The notes: a model not told the origin generated them from the letters alone. 64,000 nucleotides of DNA from Variovorax sp. J2L1-78 (GCF_030317205.1 NZ_JASZYB010000002.1:610501-674500), one strand, 5' to 3'. Counted from the first letter of the stretch, positions 36,833 to 45,260 are shown. Numbers and translations: made by a program.

Positions 36833-38269
36833 ATGAACCTGGCGCACATCGCCTCTGCCCACCCGCGCATGATCGACGGCGGGATCCGCCTCGACCGCGT
36901 GCCCGCCGCCGCCTGGCTGGCCCTGCAGACCGTGGCCCTGTGGCCGACGTGGACCTGGATGGCCCGCCGGGTCGTGGACGGGTCGGACGACCCGCTGGGC
37001 CTGCTGGCCATCGCCGCGCTCGTGGCGCTGGTCGCATCGCTGCGCGGCGAACTGCGCGCGGCGCCCCGGCTCGGCTGGCTGCTGCTGGCCTCGCTCGGTA
37101 CGCTGGCCGCCACGGCGCTGCACGGGGTGTTGCCGCCGCTGCTGTCTGGCCTGGTCGCCGTGCTGGCCTGGGCCTGCGGCCTGCTGGCCTTCCTGCCGCG
37201 CCGCGTGTCGGCGCTGCCCGTGGCGGGCCTGGCCGTGCTGGCGCTGCCACTGCTGTCGTCGCTGCAGTTCTATGCCGGCTACCCCTTGCGCGTGCTGACG
37301 GCGGAGGCGAGCCGCTGGTTGCTGATGCCGGGCTTCGACGTGGCGCGCGAAGGTAGCACGCTGTGGGTCGACGGGCAGCTCGTCATCGTCGATGCGCCCT
37401 GCTCCGGCGTGCAGATGGTGTGGCTGGGGTACTTCACCGCCTGTGTGGTCGCGCTGTGGGCGCGTCGCAGTGACCGCAGCTTCGCCGCGCGCCTGCCGGT
37501 CGTCGGGCTGCTGGTGCTGATCGGCAACGTGGTGCGCAACAGCGTGCTGGTGGCGCTGGAAGGCGCGGGCCAGGCACCGGCGCCCTGGGTGCACGACGCG
37601 CTGGGCCTGCTGGTGCTGGCCGCGGTGTGTGCCGGCATCGCACGTGCGATGGGGCGCGCCATGCCGGTGAATGCGTCGGCGTCGCCTGCTGGGCTGTCGA
37701 TGCCCTGGCTCGAACGCTGGCTGGCCAACCGCTTCGTCCACCGCATCGCGCACAAGGCGCTGTTCGGTGTCGCGATGGCGGTGTGCGCGGTCGCCTCGGT
37801 GGCGCAGGCGTGGCAGGCCCCGGCGTCGCCGCCGGCGCACGCCTTCCACGAATGGCCGTCGACCTGGGACGGCGCACCGCTGCGGCCGCTGGCACTCAGC
37901 GAGGTCGAACACCGCTTCGCACAGCGCTTCCCGGGCGCCATCGCGCGCATGACCGACGGGCAAGGCGTCTTCGTGCTGCGCCATGTCGCATCGCCGACCC
38001 GCATGCTCCACCCGGCGGCCGACTGCTACCGCGCGCTCGGTTACCGTGTGGCGCAGGTCCGGCTGGAGAACGATGCGCAGCAGCGGTTGTGGCGCTGCTT
38101 CTCGGCGGTGCGCAAGCACGGAGAAACCCTGCGCGTGTGCGAGCGCATCGTCGACGCCGATGGCCGCGCTTTCACCGACACTTCAGCCTGGTACTGGGCC
38201 GCCGCGGCCGGGCAGTCGCCCGGGCCCTGGCAGGCCGTGACCGTGGCACGTTCGATGGGAGATCTGTGA
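36833..38269 (+). CDS. Exosortase with extra C-terminal domain
   Basis: A 478-residue membrane protein. The first 285 residues form about eight helices with the exosortase catalytic residues: Cys190 in DAPCSGVQ, Arg235 in NVVRN and His254 in WVHDALG. After another helix (about 305-325) comes a periplasmic domain of about 150 residues (FHEWPSTWDG, then LHPAADCYRALGYRV) resembling EpsI/DUF3485-type modules seen fused to exosortases. It should cleave the PEP tail of the upstream VIT protein and attach it to an envelope component. Subfamily (XrtN/XrtQ-like or new) cannot be settled here. Confidence 0.85.
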   Translation: MNLAHIASAHPRMIDGGIRLDRVPAAAWLALQTVALWPTWTWMARRVVDGSDDPLGLLAIAALVALVASLRGELRAAPRLGWLLLASLGTLAATALHGVLPPLLSGLVAVLAWACGLLAFLPRRVSALPVAGLAVLALPLLSSLQFYAGYPLRVLTAEASRWLLMPGFDVAREGSTLWVDGQLVIVDAPCSGVQMVWLGYFTACVVALWARRSDRSFAARLPVVGLLVLIGNVVRNSVLVALEGAGQAPAPWVHDALGLLVLAAVCAGIARAMGRAMPVNASASPAGLSMPWLERWLANRFVHRIAHKALFGVAMAVCAVASVAQAWQAPASPPAHAFHEWPSTWDGAPLRPLALSEVEHRFAQRFPGAIARMTDGQGVFVLRHVASPTRMLHPAADCYRALGYRVAQVRLENDAQQRLWRCFSAVRKHGETLRVCERIVDADGRAFTDTSAWYWAAAAGQSPGPWQAVTVARSMGDL

Positions 38270-38279
38270 GTCATTTGCC

Positions 38280-39536
38280 GTGAAAAGAGCATTGCGCCTG
38301 TTGTTGTTGAGCCTGCTGGCCCTGGTCGTCACCGCTGGCATCGCGCTCGCGCTGATCGTGAAACTGGTGCTGGCGCCGTCCACCGGCGAGTGGGCCGCCG
38401 AGGTGGGGCCACCCGTGCTGCGCCTCACGGTCGGCGTTCCGACGACGGTCCGGCTGGCGACTTCGCCCTGGTTCGCGCCGCACCTCGCCGGCCGTTCGAT
38501 CGAAACCGCCCACGGCACCCTGCATTTCGACTGGAGCGATGCGACGCAGAGCCTGGGCCTGCGCTGCGGGCCCTGCGTCGTCGATGTGCCCGCGCTGGGC
38601 GCGCAGCCGATCCGCGTCGCGCAGTTGAGCGCCACCGTGCGGCGCGACGGTCACCTGCTCAACGGCCGCTTCGAAGCGACGCCGGCTGGGGATGCCGAAC
38701 CGCCGCTCGCGGGCCGCTGGAACGGGCGCCTGTCGCAGAAGGGCTTGCAGCTGGCTTTCGACGCCGACGATGCACCGATCGCCCGCTGGTACCGGGTCAT
38801 CGCCCCGTCGCTGCCCGAGCTGAAGCAGGCGCGCATCGGCGGCACGCTCGGCCTGCACGCGGAGCTCGGTCTGCCCGATGGCGCGCTCGCGCTGCGCCCA
38901 CGCATCGCGGCCTTCACCGTGGAAGGCCTGGGCTCCGAGGCGCTGCTCGGCGCGCGCAGCAGCTGCGGTCCCTCGGCCAAGCTGGCCGCCGACAGCTGGC
39001 TCGCGCGTGCGGTCATCTCCGCGGAAGACCAGCGCTTCTTCCAGCACCCGGGCTACGACCTGGAGGAGCTCGGCGCCGCGCTGGCGGCCAACCAGAAGAG
39101 CGGCGGCGTGGAACGCGGCGGCAGCACGCTGACCCAGCAACTGGCCAAGCTGGCCATCACCGGTTCGGAACGCAGCGGCGAGCGCAAGCTGCGCGAGATG
39201 CTCTACGCGGTGGAGATGGAGCAGACGCTGGGCAAGGCGCGCATCCTGCAGCTGTACCTCGACAACGCCCCTTGGGGCGGCACCCTGTGCGGGGCCGAAG
39301 CCGCGGCCAGGCGCTACTTCGGGCGCGGCGCCCGCACGCTGGAGCCGGCGCAGGCCGCCTGGATGGCGGCGATGTTGCACAAGCCGTCGGCCGAACTGTC
39401 GCAGTGGCAGGCGACCGGCAGCATCGATGCGGCGCGCTTCAAGCGCGTGGCCGAGGGCATCCGCGGCATCAGCCGGGCGCAGCGCGAGTCGCTGCTGCGG
39501 GGGGTGGCGGCGGCGCGGTTCGCGGCGCCGTCCTGA
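38280..39536 (+). CDS. GT51 monofunctional peptidoglycan glycosyltransferase with long N-terminal domain
   Basis: A 418-residue membrane-anchored enzyme. Helix at about 4-30; residues 35-220 form an uncharacterised periplasmic beta-rich region (two Cys in LRCGPCVVD); residues 230-400 are the GT51 domain with catalytic glutamate in AEDQRFFQHPGYD, RGGSTLTQQLAKL, EMLYAVEMEQTLGK and QLYLDNAPWG. No transpeptidase follows. Ordinary MtgA is about 230 residues and lacks the N-terminal insertion. Start GTG 38280 is 10 bases behind the exosortase. The context suggests local glycan synthesis coupled to surface-protein attachment. Confidence 0.85.
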   Translation: MKRALRLLLLSLLALVVTAGIALALIVKLVLAPSTGEWAAEVGPPVLRLTVGVPTTVRLATSPWFAPHLAGRSIETAHGTLHFDWSDATQSLGLRCGPCVVDVPALGAQPIRVAQLSATVRRDGHLLNGRFEATPAGDAEPPLAGRWNGRLSQKGLQLAFDADDAPIARWYRVIAPSLPELKQARIGGTLGLHAELGLPDGALALRPRIAAFTVEGLGSEALLGARSSCGPSAKLAADSWLARAVISAEDQRFFQHPGYDLEELGAALAANQKSGGVERGGSTLTQQLAKLAITGSERSGERKLREMLYAVEMEQTLGKARILQLYLDNAPWGGTLCGAEAAARRYFGRGARTLEPAQAAWMAAMLHKPSAELSQWQATGSIDAARFKRVAEGIRGISRAQRESLLRGVAAARFAAPS

Positions 39537-39561
39537 GCGCGGCGGCCGCCGCTCAACGCAA

Positions 39562-39714
39562 TCAAGTCAGCCGCGAGACAATGTAGGCGAGGCTGGTGAC
39601 GAGCGTGATGTGGAACGCATACGGCAGGCGGTTTTCGGGGTGCGTCCCCATGATGGCGATGGCTCCGAGCACGAGTGTCAGCAGGCCGAGGCCGATCGTC
39701 GCTTGGAGGTCCAT
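39562..39714 (-). CDS. Small membrane protein, unknown function
   Basis: A 50-residue peptide with two hydrophobic helices (IGLGLLTLVLGAIAIM, residues 7-22, and FHITLVTSLAYIVSRL, 34-49) joined by a polar turn THPENRLPYA. Start at 39714 with GGAGG immediately upstream on the minus strand. It converges on the glycosyltransferase gene and is divergent from the ABC operon. No family recognised; it is small enough to be spurious, but the ribosome site and clean helices argue for it. Confidence 0.5.
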   Translation of the reverse strand: MDLQATIGLGLLTLVLGAIAIMGTHPENRLPYAFHITLVTSLAYIVSRLT

Positions 39715-39843
39715 GGGGTGTGCGCTGCGGGCAGCGTGTCGTGGGGAGCGCCGGAAAGCGGTCGACGTGCAAATGAAGCAGATGGTAACGAATTCGTCTG
39801 ACATGATATTTATGCACGGTATTGGTGCGCCTGTGATTGGCAC

Positions 39844-40962
39844 ATGTCTTGCGAAAGTGCGTGCATGGACGTTGCCACCCCGCCTCCCGCCGCTGTCGAA
39901 GTGATCGCGCTGACCAAGCGCTATGCGGCCGGCACGCCCGCCGCGGTCGACCAGATCGACCTGCGCATCGCCAGCGGCAGCTACTGCTGCCTGCTCGGCC
40001 CCTCGGGCTGCGGCAAGAGCACCACGCTGCGCATGATCGCGGGCCACGAGTCGGTGAGCACCGGCGACATCCTGCTCGACAACCGCAACATCACCGACCT
40101 GCCCGCCGCCGCGCGCGGCACGGCCATGATGTTCCAGAGCTTCGCGCTGTTCCCGCACCTCTCGGCCCTCGACAACGTGGCCTTCAGCCTGAAGATGAAG
40201 GGAGTCGGCAAGGCCGAGCGCCAGAAGCGCGCCGGCGACCTGCTCGAACGGGTGGCCATGGGCCATCTGGCCGAGCGCAAGCCCGGCGAACTCTCCGGGG
40301 GCCAGCAGCAGCGCGTGGCGCTGGCCCGCGCGTTGATCACCGAGCCGCGGGTGCTGCTGCTCGACGAGCCGCTGTCGGCGCTCGATCCCTTCCTGCGCAT
40401 CCAGATGCGCGCCGAGCTGCGTCGCTGGCAGAAGGAACTGGGCCTGACCTTCATCCACGTCACGCACTCGCAGGAAGAGGCGATGGCACTGGCTGACACC
40501 ATGGTCGTGATGAACCACGGCCTGATCGAGCAGGTCGGCTCGCCGCACGAGGTCTACAACCACCCGGCCAGCGAATTCGTCGCGCGCTTCATGGGGGGCC
40601 ACAACGTGCTCGACACGCCGGCCGGCCCGATCGCCGTGCGCAACGACCACATGCAGATCGCCCCCGACGGCGCCGGCCCGGGCCTTGCCGCGCACGTGAC
40701 CGACGTCGAATACCAGGGCACCTACGTGCTGCTCGGCCTGGCCCTCGACGGCGTGGCCAAGGCGCGCCAGACCGTCTCGGTGCTGCTCGGCGAAGCCGCC
40801 TTCCTGGCGCGGCCCTATGCGTCGGGCGACGCGGTGCGCCTGACCTGGGCCGAGGCCGATGCGCGGGTGCTCGGCCCCGGGGCCCAGCGCCCGGCCGACC
40901 CTGCCACCACGGCCCCTGCCGAGCGCGACGACACCGCGGCCATCGCCGCCTTCGTGGCCTGA
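39844..40962 (+). CDS. ABC transporter ATP-binding protein, PotA type
   Basis: A 372-residue ATPase, first gene of a second polyamine-type importer operon. Walker A GPSGCGKST (about 53-61), Q-loop MFQSFALFPHL, signature LSGGQQQR, Walker B LLLLDEPLSA and H-loop HVTHSQEEA. A TOBE domain occupies the last 110 residues. A second in-frame ATG at 39865 is possible; neither has a strong ribosome site. Downstream is a 167-base spacer with a long palindrome before the binding-protein gene. Confidence 0.9.
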   Translation: MSCESACMDVATPPPAAVEVIALTKRYAAGTPAAVDQIDLRIASGSYCCLLGPSGCGKSTTLRMIAGHESVSTGDILLDNRNITDLPAAARGTAMMFQSFALFPHLSALDNVAFSLKMKGVGKAERQKRAGDLLERVAMGHLAERKPGELSGGQQQRVALARALITEPRVLLLDEPLSALDPFLRIQMRAELRRWQKELGLTFIHVTHSQEEAMALADTMVVMNHGLIEQVGSPHEVYNHPASEFVARFMGGHNVLDTPAGPIAVRNDHMQIAPDGAGPGLAAHVTDVEYQGTYVLLGLALDGVAKARQTVSVLLGEAAFLARPYASGDAVRLTWAEADARVLGPGAQRPADPATTAPAERDDTAAIAAFVA

Positions 40963-41084
40963 GAACGTGCGAATGAACCTGCTGCGCACCCCGATCTCGC
41001 ATCTGCGGTCCTCACCGCACGCGAGTGCGGCTCCGGTCCTCGACGCAAGCTCGGGGCGCTCGCGACGGTTCCTTCACACGTTCT
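40962..41084. repeat. Large imperfect palindrome between ABC genes
   Basis: Two arms of about 60 bases are inverse complements with a few mismatches and one indel: AGAACGTG at the left (40962-40969) and CACGTTCT at the right end (41077-41084), with a perfect core CCGCAC-GCGA-GTGCGG at the centre. The left arm begins inside the ATPase stop codon. RNA from it would fold into one long hairpin ahead of the binding-protein gene. Confidence 0.7.
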
Positions 41085-41129
41085 GAGCCCGCCACTCATT
41101 CTTGTCAAACCAGCAACCGGAGACCTTCC

Positions 41130-42410
41130 ATGTCCGAACCCATCGACACGTCCAGCCCAGGCCTGCAACGCCGCACCCTCATTCAAGGCGGCGCCGGCCT
41201 GGCCGGCATCCTGGCCAGCGGCATGGCGCCCTTCGTGCGTGCGCAGGAGAAGGTCGTGCTGCGCTACCTGGGCACCGCGGTGAACCAGGACAAGGCCATT
41301 GCCGAGAAGTTCAAGGCCGACACCGGCATCGAGATCCAGTACGTGGCCGTGACCACCGACGACGTGACCAAGCGCGCCGTCACCGCGCCCAACAGCTTCG
41401 ACCTGATCGACACCGAGTTCTTCTCGCTCAAGAAGATCGTGCCGACCGGCAACTTGAAGGGCATCGACACCAAGAAGATCAAGAACGCCGACAAGATCAC
41501 CCCGCTGTTCACGCAAGGCATGGTGGCCGGCAAGGCCGTCGGCGACCAGGGCACCGCGCCCAAGAAGGTGATCTACCTCGAAGGCGAGAAATCGAAGAAG
41601 TTCGCGACGTCGCCGACGCAGTTCATGTCGCTGATTCCCACGGTCTACAACGCCGACACGCTGGGCATCCGGCCCGACCTGATCAAGCGCCCGATCGAAT
41701 CGTGGGCCGAGCTGCTCAACCCCGAGTTCAAGGGCAAGGCCGCGATCCTGAACATCCCGTCGATCGGCATCATGGACGCGGCGATGGTGGTGGAGGCCAA
41801 GGGCATCCACAAGTACAAGGACAAGGGCAACATGACCAAGGCCGAGATCGACCTGACGATCAAGACCCTGATCGAGGCCAAGAAGGCCGGCCAGTTCCGC
41901 GCGCTGTGGAAGGACTTCAACGAGTCGGTGAACCTGATGGCCTCGGGCGAAGTGGTGATCCAGTCGATGTGGTCGCCCGCCGTGACGGCCGTGCGCACCA
42001 AGGGCATCGCCTGCAACTTCCAGCCGCTGAAAGAAGGCTATCGCGCCTGGGCTGCCGGCTTCGGCCTGCCGGCCACGCTGAGCGGCAAGAAGCTCGACGG
42101 CGCCTATGAATTCATCAACTGGTTCCTCGACGGCTGGGCCGGTGCCTACCTCAACCGCCAGGGCTACTACAGCGCCGTGCTCGACACCGCCAAGGCCAAG
42201 ATGGAAGCGTACGAGTGGGCCTACTGGATGGAAGGCAAGGCCGCCTCGCAAGATATCAAGAGCCCGAACGGCGACGTGCTGGCCAAGGCCGGCTCGGTGC
42301 GCGACGGCGGCAGCTACGAACAGCGCATGGGCGGCATCGCCTGCTGGAACGCGGTGATGGACGAGAACGAGTACATGGTCCGCAAGTGGAACGAGTTCGT
42401 GGCTGCGTGA
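41130..42410 (+). CDS. Extracellular solute-binding protein, polyamine type, Tat-exported
   Basis: A 426-residue periplasmic binding protein. The twin-arginine signal is QRRTLIQGG with a hydrophobic stretch AGLAGILASGMAPF; cleavage is likely after VRA (about residue 38). The mature part (VVLRYLGTAVNQDKAI) and SWAELLNPEFKGKAAIL (about 190-206) are typical of family 8 solute-binding proteins. It is longer than the binding protein at 4263. AACCGGAGA precedes ATG 41130. It is the receptor for the importer made with 39844, 42415 and 43628. Confidence 0.9.
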   Translation: MSEPIDTSSPGLQRRTLIQGGAGLAGILASGMAPFVRAQEKVVLRYLGTAVNQDKAIAEKFKADTGIEIQYVAVTTDDVTKRAVTAPNSFDLIDTEFFSLKKIVPTGNLKGIDTKKIKNADKITPLFTQGMVAGKAVGDQGTAPKKVIYLEGEKSKKFATSPTQFMSLIPTVYNADTLGIRPDLIKRPIESWAELLNPEFKGKAAILNIPSIGIMDAAMVVEAKGIHKYKDKGNMTKAEIDLTIKTLIEAKKAGQFRALWKDFNESVNLMASGEVVIQSMWSPAVTAVRTKGIACNFQPLKEGYRAWAAGFGLPATLSGKKLDGAYEFINWFLDGWAGAYLNRQGYYSAVLDTAKAKMEAYEWAYWMEGKAASQDIKSPNGDVLAKAGSVRDGGSYEQRMGGIACWNAVMDENEYMVRKWNEFVAA

Positions 42411-42414
42411 TCCT

Positions 42415-43332
42415 GTGAGCGCCCCCACCACCAGCGCGCACGCGCCCAGCCCCTCCGTCCACGCCGTCAAGGCGTGGTGGCAGGCGGCGCCGTTCGCGCT
42501 GGTGTTCCTGCTGTTCTTCCTGATTCCGCTGGCGCTGATCGCGATGGTCAGCCTGTGGAATTTCAACGAGTACGAGCTGATCCCTGCGGTCACGCTGCGC
42601 AACTACTTCAGCCTGTTCGAAGGCTGCTCGCAGCTCACAGACAACGGCGACCTGTGCGTGACGCTCAGCACCTACCTCAGCACGCTCAAGTTCTGCCTGC
42701 TGGTGTGGGGCATCACGCTGCTCGTCGGCTTCTCGGTCGCGTACTTCCTGGCCTTCCATGTGCGCTCGTCGACGATGCAGACGGTGCTCTTCGTGCTGTG
42801 CACCGTGCCCTTCTGGACCTCCAACGTGATCCGCATGATCTCGTGGGTGCCGCTGCTGGGCCGCAACGGGCTGGTCAACCAGGGGCTGATGGGCCTCGGC
42901 GTGGTGAACGAGCCGGTCGAATGGCTGCTGTTCTCTGATTTCTCGGTGGTGCTCGCCTTCGTGCACCTCTACACGATGTTCATGATCGTGCCGATCTTCA
43001 ACTCGATGATGCGCATCGACCGTTCGCTGCTCGAAGCGGCCAACGACTCGGGCGCGACCGGCTGGCAGACGCTGTGGAACGTGATCGTCCCGCTGTCGCG
43101 CACCGGCATCCTGATCGGCTCGATCTTCGTCATCACCATCGTCATGGGCGATTTCGTCACCATCGGCGTGATGGGCGGCCAGCAGATCGCCTCCATCGGC
43201 AAGATCATCCAGGTGCAGACGTCCTACCTGCAGTTCCCGCTCGCGGCGGCCAACGCGATGATCTTGCTGGCCGTGGTGCTGATGATCATCTGGGGCCTGA
43301 CGCGGCTCGTCGATATCCGGAAGGAACTCTGA
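42415..43332 (+). CDS. ABC transporter permease, PotB type
   Basis: A 305-residue permease with six helices; the first is at about 22-46. Long periplasmic loop after it (FEGCSQLTDNGDLCVTL) has two cysteines that could form a disulfide. The EAA loop LLEAANDSGATGWQTLWNVIVP lies near 204-225. GTG 42415 is 4 bases after the binding-protein stop. A 295-base spacer with a long inverted-repeat element follows before the partner permease, which is unusual inside an ABC operon. Confidence 0.9.
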   Translation: MSAPTTSAHAPSPSVHAVKAWWQAAPFALVFLLFFLIPLALIAMVSLWNFNEYELIPAVTLRNYFSLFEGCSQLTDNGDLCVTLSTYLSTLKFCLLVWGITLLVGFSVAYFLAFHVRSSTMQTVLFVLCTVPFWTSNVIRMISWVPLLGRNGLVNQGLMGLGVVNEPVEWLLFSDFSVVLAFVHLYTMFMIVPIFNSMMRIDRSLLEAANDSGATGWQTLWNVIVPLSRTGILIGSIFVITIVMGDFVTIGVMGGQQIASIGKIIQVQTSYLQFPLAAANAMILLAVVLMIIWGLTRLVDIRKEL

Positions 43333-43388
43333 TGCGACAGAGTCCTTCGATTCGTTGCAGGCGGGCTCGCGCCGACGGCGTACTCTGC

Positions 43389-43580
43389 TCCGCGAATGTC
43401 CCCCGGCCTGCGGCCTCCTCCTTGATTTCGCTGCGCAGAGCACACCATCGACCCGATCCGTCACGGTGGTCGTTGTTCGACGCTTCGCACGACGCAGCGT
43501 CACCCGTGTCGAGGGTATGGGGTGTCCCCCGCAGCGAAATAAAGGAGGAGCCGACGCAGTCGGCGGGGGACATTCGCGGA
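43389..43580. repeat. Long inverted-repeat element between permease genes
   Basis: Left arm 43389-43435 and right arm 43534-43580 (with the matching edge from 43530) are inverse complements over about 47-51 bases: TCCGCGAATGTCCCCCG pairs with CGGGGGACATTCGCGGA, and ATTTCGCTGCG with CGCAGCGAAAT. The inner 94 bases hold no gene. The spacer 43333-43627 has no other feature. Its shape is like a non-autonomous repeat or a folded RNA structure. Confidence 0.75.
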
Positions 43581-43627
43581 GGGGGATACCCCGTGGCCTC
43601 GGCACGCGTCCTCGAAGGACAGCCATC

Positions 43628-44518
43628 ATGAGCAACCGCATCGGCGAAAAACGCGCCGCCGGCTTCTGGCCGCTCGCGATAGTGTTCGCGCTCTTCGTGC
43701 TGTTCCTCTACGGCCCGATGATCACGATCTTCGTGCTCAGCTTCCAGGGCCCCGAAGGCGGCCTCACCTTCCCGCTGCGCGGGGTGTCGCTGCACTGGTT
43801 CTACAAGCTGGCCGAGGGGCTGGGAACGGTCGACATCGGCGCCGCCTTCCGTCGCTCGCTGGCGCTGGGCGCGGTGGTGATGGCCTTCACCGTCGTGCTG
43901 TCGGTGCTGGCGGGCCTGGCCTTTCGCAAGAAGCTGGTGGGCAGCAACCTGCTCTTCTTCGTCACGGTGGCCAGCCTGATCATGCCGTCGATCATCATCT
44001 CGCTGGGCATCGGCCTGCAGTTCCGCCTGCTCGACACCGGCATCAAGGAGGCACTGACCGCCATCGACGCGACCAGCACGCTCGAGAACTATGGCACCGC
44101 GCTCGGCCTGTTCACCTCGGCGCTCGGCGCGCACCTGACGTGGACGCTGCCCTTCGGCCTGCTCATCATGTTCGCGGTGTTCAACCGCTTCAATCCCGCC
44201 TATGAGGAAGCGGCACGCGACCTCGGCGCCACGCCCTGGCAGACCTTCCGCCACGTGGTGCTGCCGCTGATCGGCCCGTCGATCGTGGGCATCGGCATGT
44301 TCGGCTTCACGCTGAGCTGGGACGAGATCGCCCGCACCTCGCAGGCCATCGGCGACGTCAACACGCTGCCGCTCGAGCTGCAGGGCCTCACCTCCACCGT
44401 GACCACGCCCTCGATCTACGCGCTGGGCACGGTCACCACCATCGTGTCGCTGGGCGTGATGGCGATCGCGCTCGGCACGGCTTCGCTGCTGCGCCGCCGC
44501 GCCACCCGTCGTCGCTGA
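43628..44518 (+). CDS. ABC transporter permease, PotC type
   Basis: A 296-residue permease with six helices and the EAA loop YEEAARDLGATPWQTFRHVVL near residues 195-215. ATG 43628 follows the inverted-repeat spacer; no strong ribosome site is visible, so initiation may depend on the folded leader. It completes the importer and is followed 8 bases later by the racemase-like gene. The C-terminus is basic (RRRATRRR). Confidence 0.9.
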   Translation: MSNRIGEKRAAGFWPLAIVFALFVLFLYGPMITIFVLSFQGPEGGLTFPLRGVSLHWFYKLAEGLGTVDIGAAFRRSLALGAVVMAFTVVLSVLAGLAFRKKLVGSNLLFFVTVASLIMPSIIISLGIGLQFRLLDTGIKEALTAIDATSTLENYGTALGLFTSALGAHLTWTLPFGLLIMFAVFNRFNPAYEEAARDLGATPWQTFRHVVLPLIGPSIVGIGMFGFTLSWDEIARTSQAIGDVNTLPLELQGLTSTVTTPSIYALGTVTTIVSLGVMAIALGTASLLRRRATRRR

Positions 44519-44525
44519 GGTCCCT

Positions 44526-45260
44526 GTGCCGCACCTTCTCGTCATCAACCCCAACACCTCGACATCCGTCACCGCGCTGCTGCAGCAGCACGTGCAGAAG
44601 GCGCTCGGCGAAGCGATGGAGGTGCAGAGCGTCACGGCCCGTTTCGGCGCGCCGTACATCTCGTCCGAAGCCACCTACGCGGTGGCGAATCATTCGGTCC
44701 TCGACGCGTGGGCAGCCACGGTCGCAAAAGACGGCTGCAAGCCCGACGCGGTGCTGATCGGCTGCTTCGGCGACCCGGGCCTCTTCGCGCTGCGCGAAGG
44801 CGCCGGCGTGCCGGTGGGCGGACTGGCCGAGGCGGCCTTCTCGGCGGCCGCGTGGCATGGCCGCTTCGCCATCGTGACCGGCGGCGAGCGCTGGCGACCG
44901 ATGCTGTCGCGCCTGGCCGGCGCGCTGGGCCACACCCAGACGCTGGCGGGCATCCATACGGTCGCACCCACCGGTGCGCAGCTGATGGCCGACCCGGCCG
45001 GCGCGCGCCAGCTGCTGGCCGATGCCTGTTGCCAGGCCGCCGAGCGTTTCAAGGCGCAGGCCGTGATCCTCGGTGGCGCGGGGCTGGCCGGCATGGCGGC
45101 CGACATCGCGTCGCAGGTGCCGGTGCCGCTGATCGACAGCGTGCAGGCCGGGGCGGAATGGGCGCTCGACGCCTTGCGCCGCAAGACGACCGCTTCCGCC
45201 GACGAGCGCTTCGGCGTGGCCTGGCAGAACGTGTCGTGGGAAATGACCGCCCTCGAATGA
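44526..45260 (+). CDS. Asp/Glu/hydantoin racemase-family protein lacking second catalytic cysteine
   Basis: A 244-residue cytosolic protein. It begins LLVINPNTSTSVT, the hallmark of hydantoin/allantoin racemases, and has the first catalytic cysteine, Cys80, in GCFGDPGL. In the second site, where hydantoin racemases have a GCAGM-type motif, this protein has ILGGAGLAGM, so Cys184 is replaced by glycine. A two-base racemase needs both cysteines; this protein may be an isomerase/decarboxylase-like enzyme or inactive. Start GTG 44526. It ends the second importer operon, suggesting a nitrogenous substrate. Confidence 0.8.
   Translation: MPHLLVINPNTSTSVTALLQQHVQKALGEAMEVQSVTARFGAPYISSEATYAVANHSVLDAWAATVAKDGCKPDAVLIGCFGDPGLFALREGAGVPVGGLAEAAFSAAAWHGRFAIVTGGERWRPMLSRLAGALGHTQTLAGIHTVAPTGAQLMADPAGARQLLADACCQAAERFKAQAVILGGAGLAGMAADIASQVPVPLIDSVQAGAEWALDALRRKTTASADERFGVAWQNVSWEMTALE

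Noticed and set aside
34655..38119. A 1.1-kb-residue-scale open frame on the minus strand opposite the VIT and exosortase genes
   Set aside because: It is low-complexity, rich in Arg, His, Gly and Gln, with no domain. It is the usual antisense open frame in very GC-rich DNA; the plus-strand genes have clear motifs.
39844..45260. Second ABC operon as a duplicate of the first
   Set aside because: The genes are of the same families, but lengths and sequences (binding protein 426 against 348 residues) differ clearly, so it is not a recent duplication.
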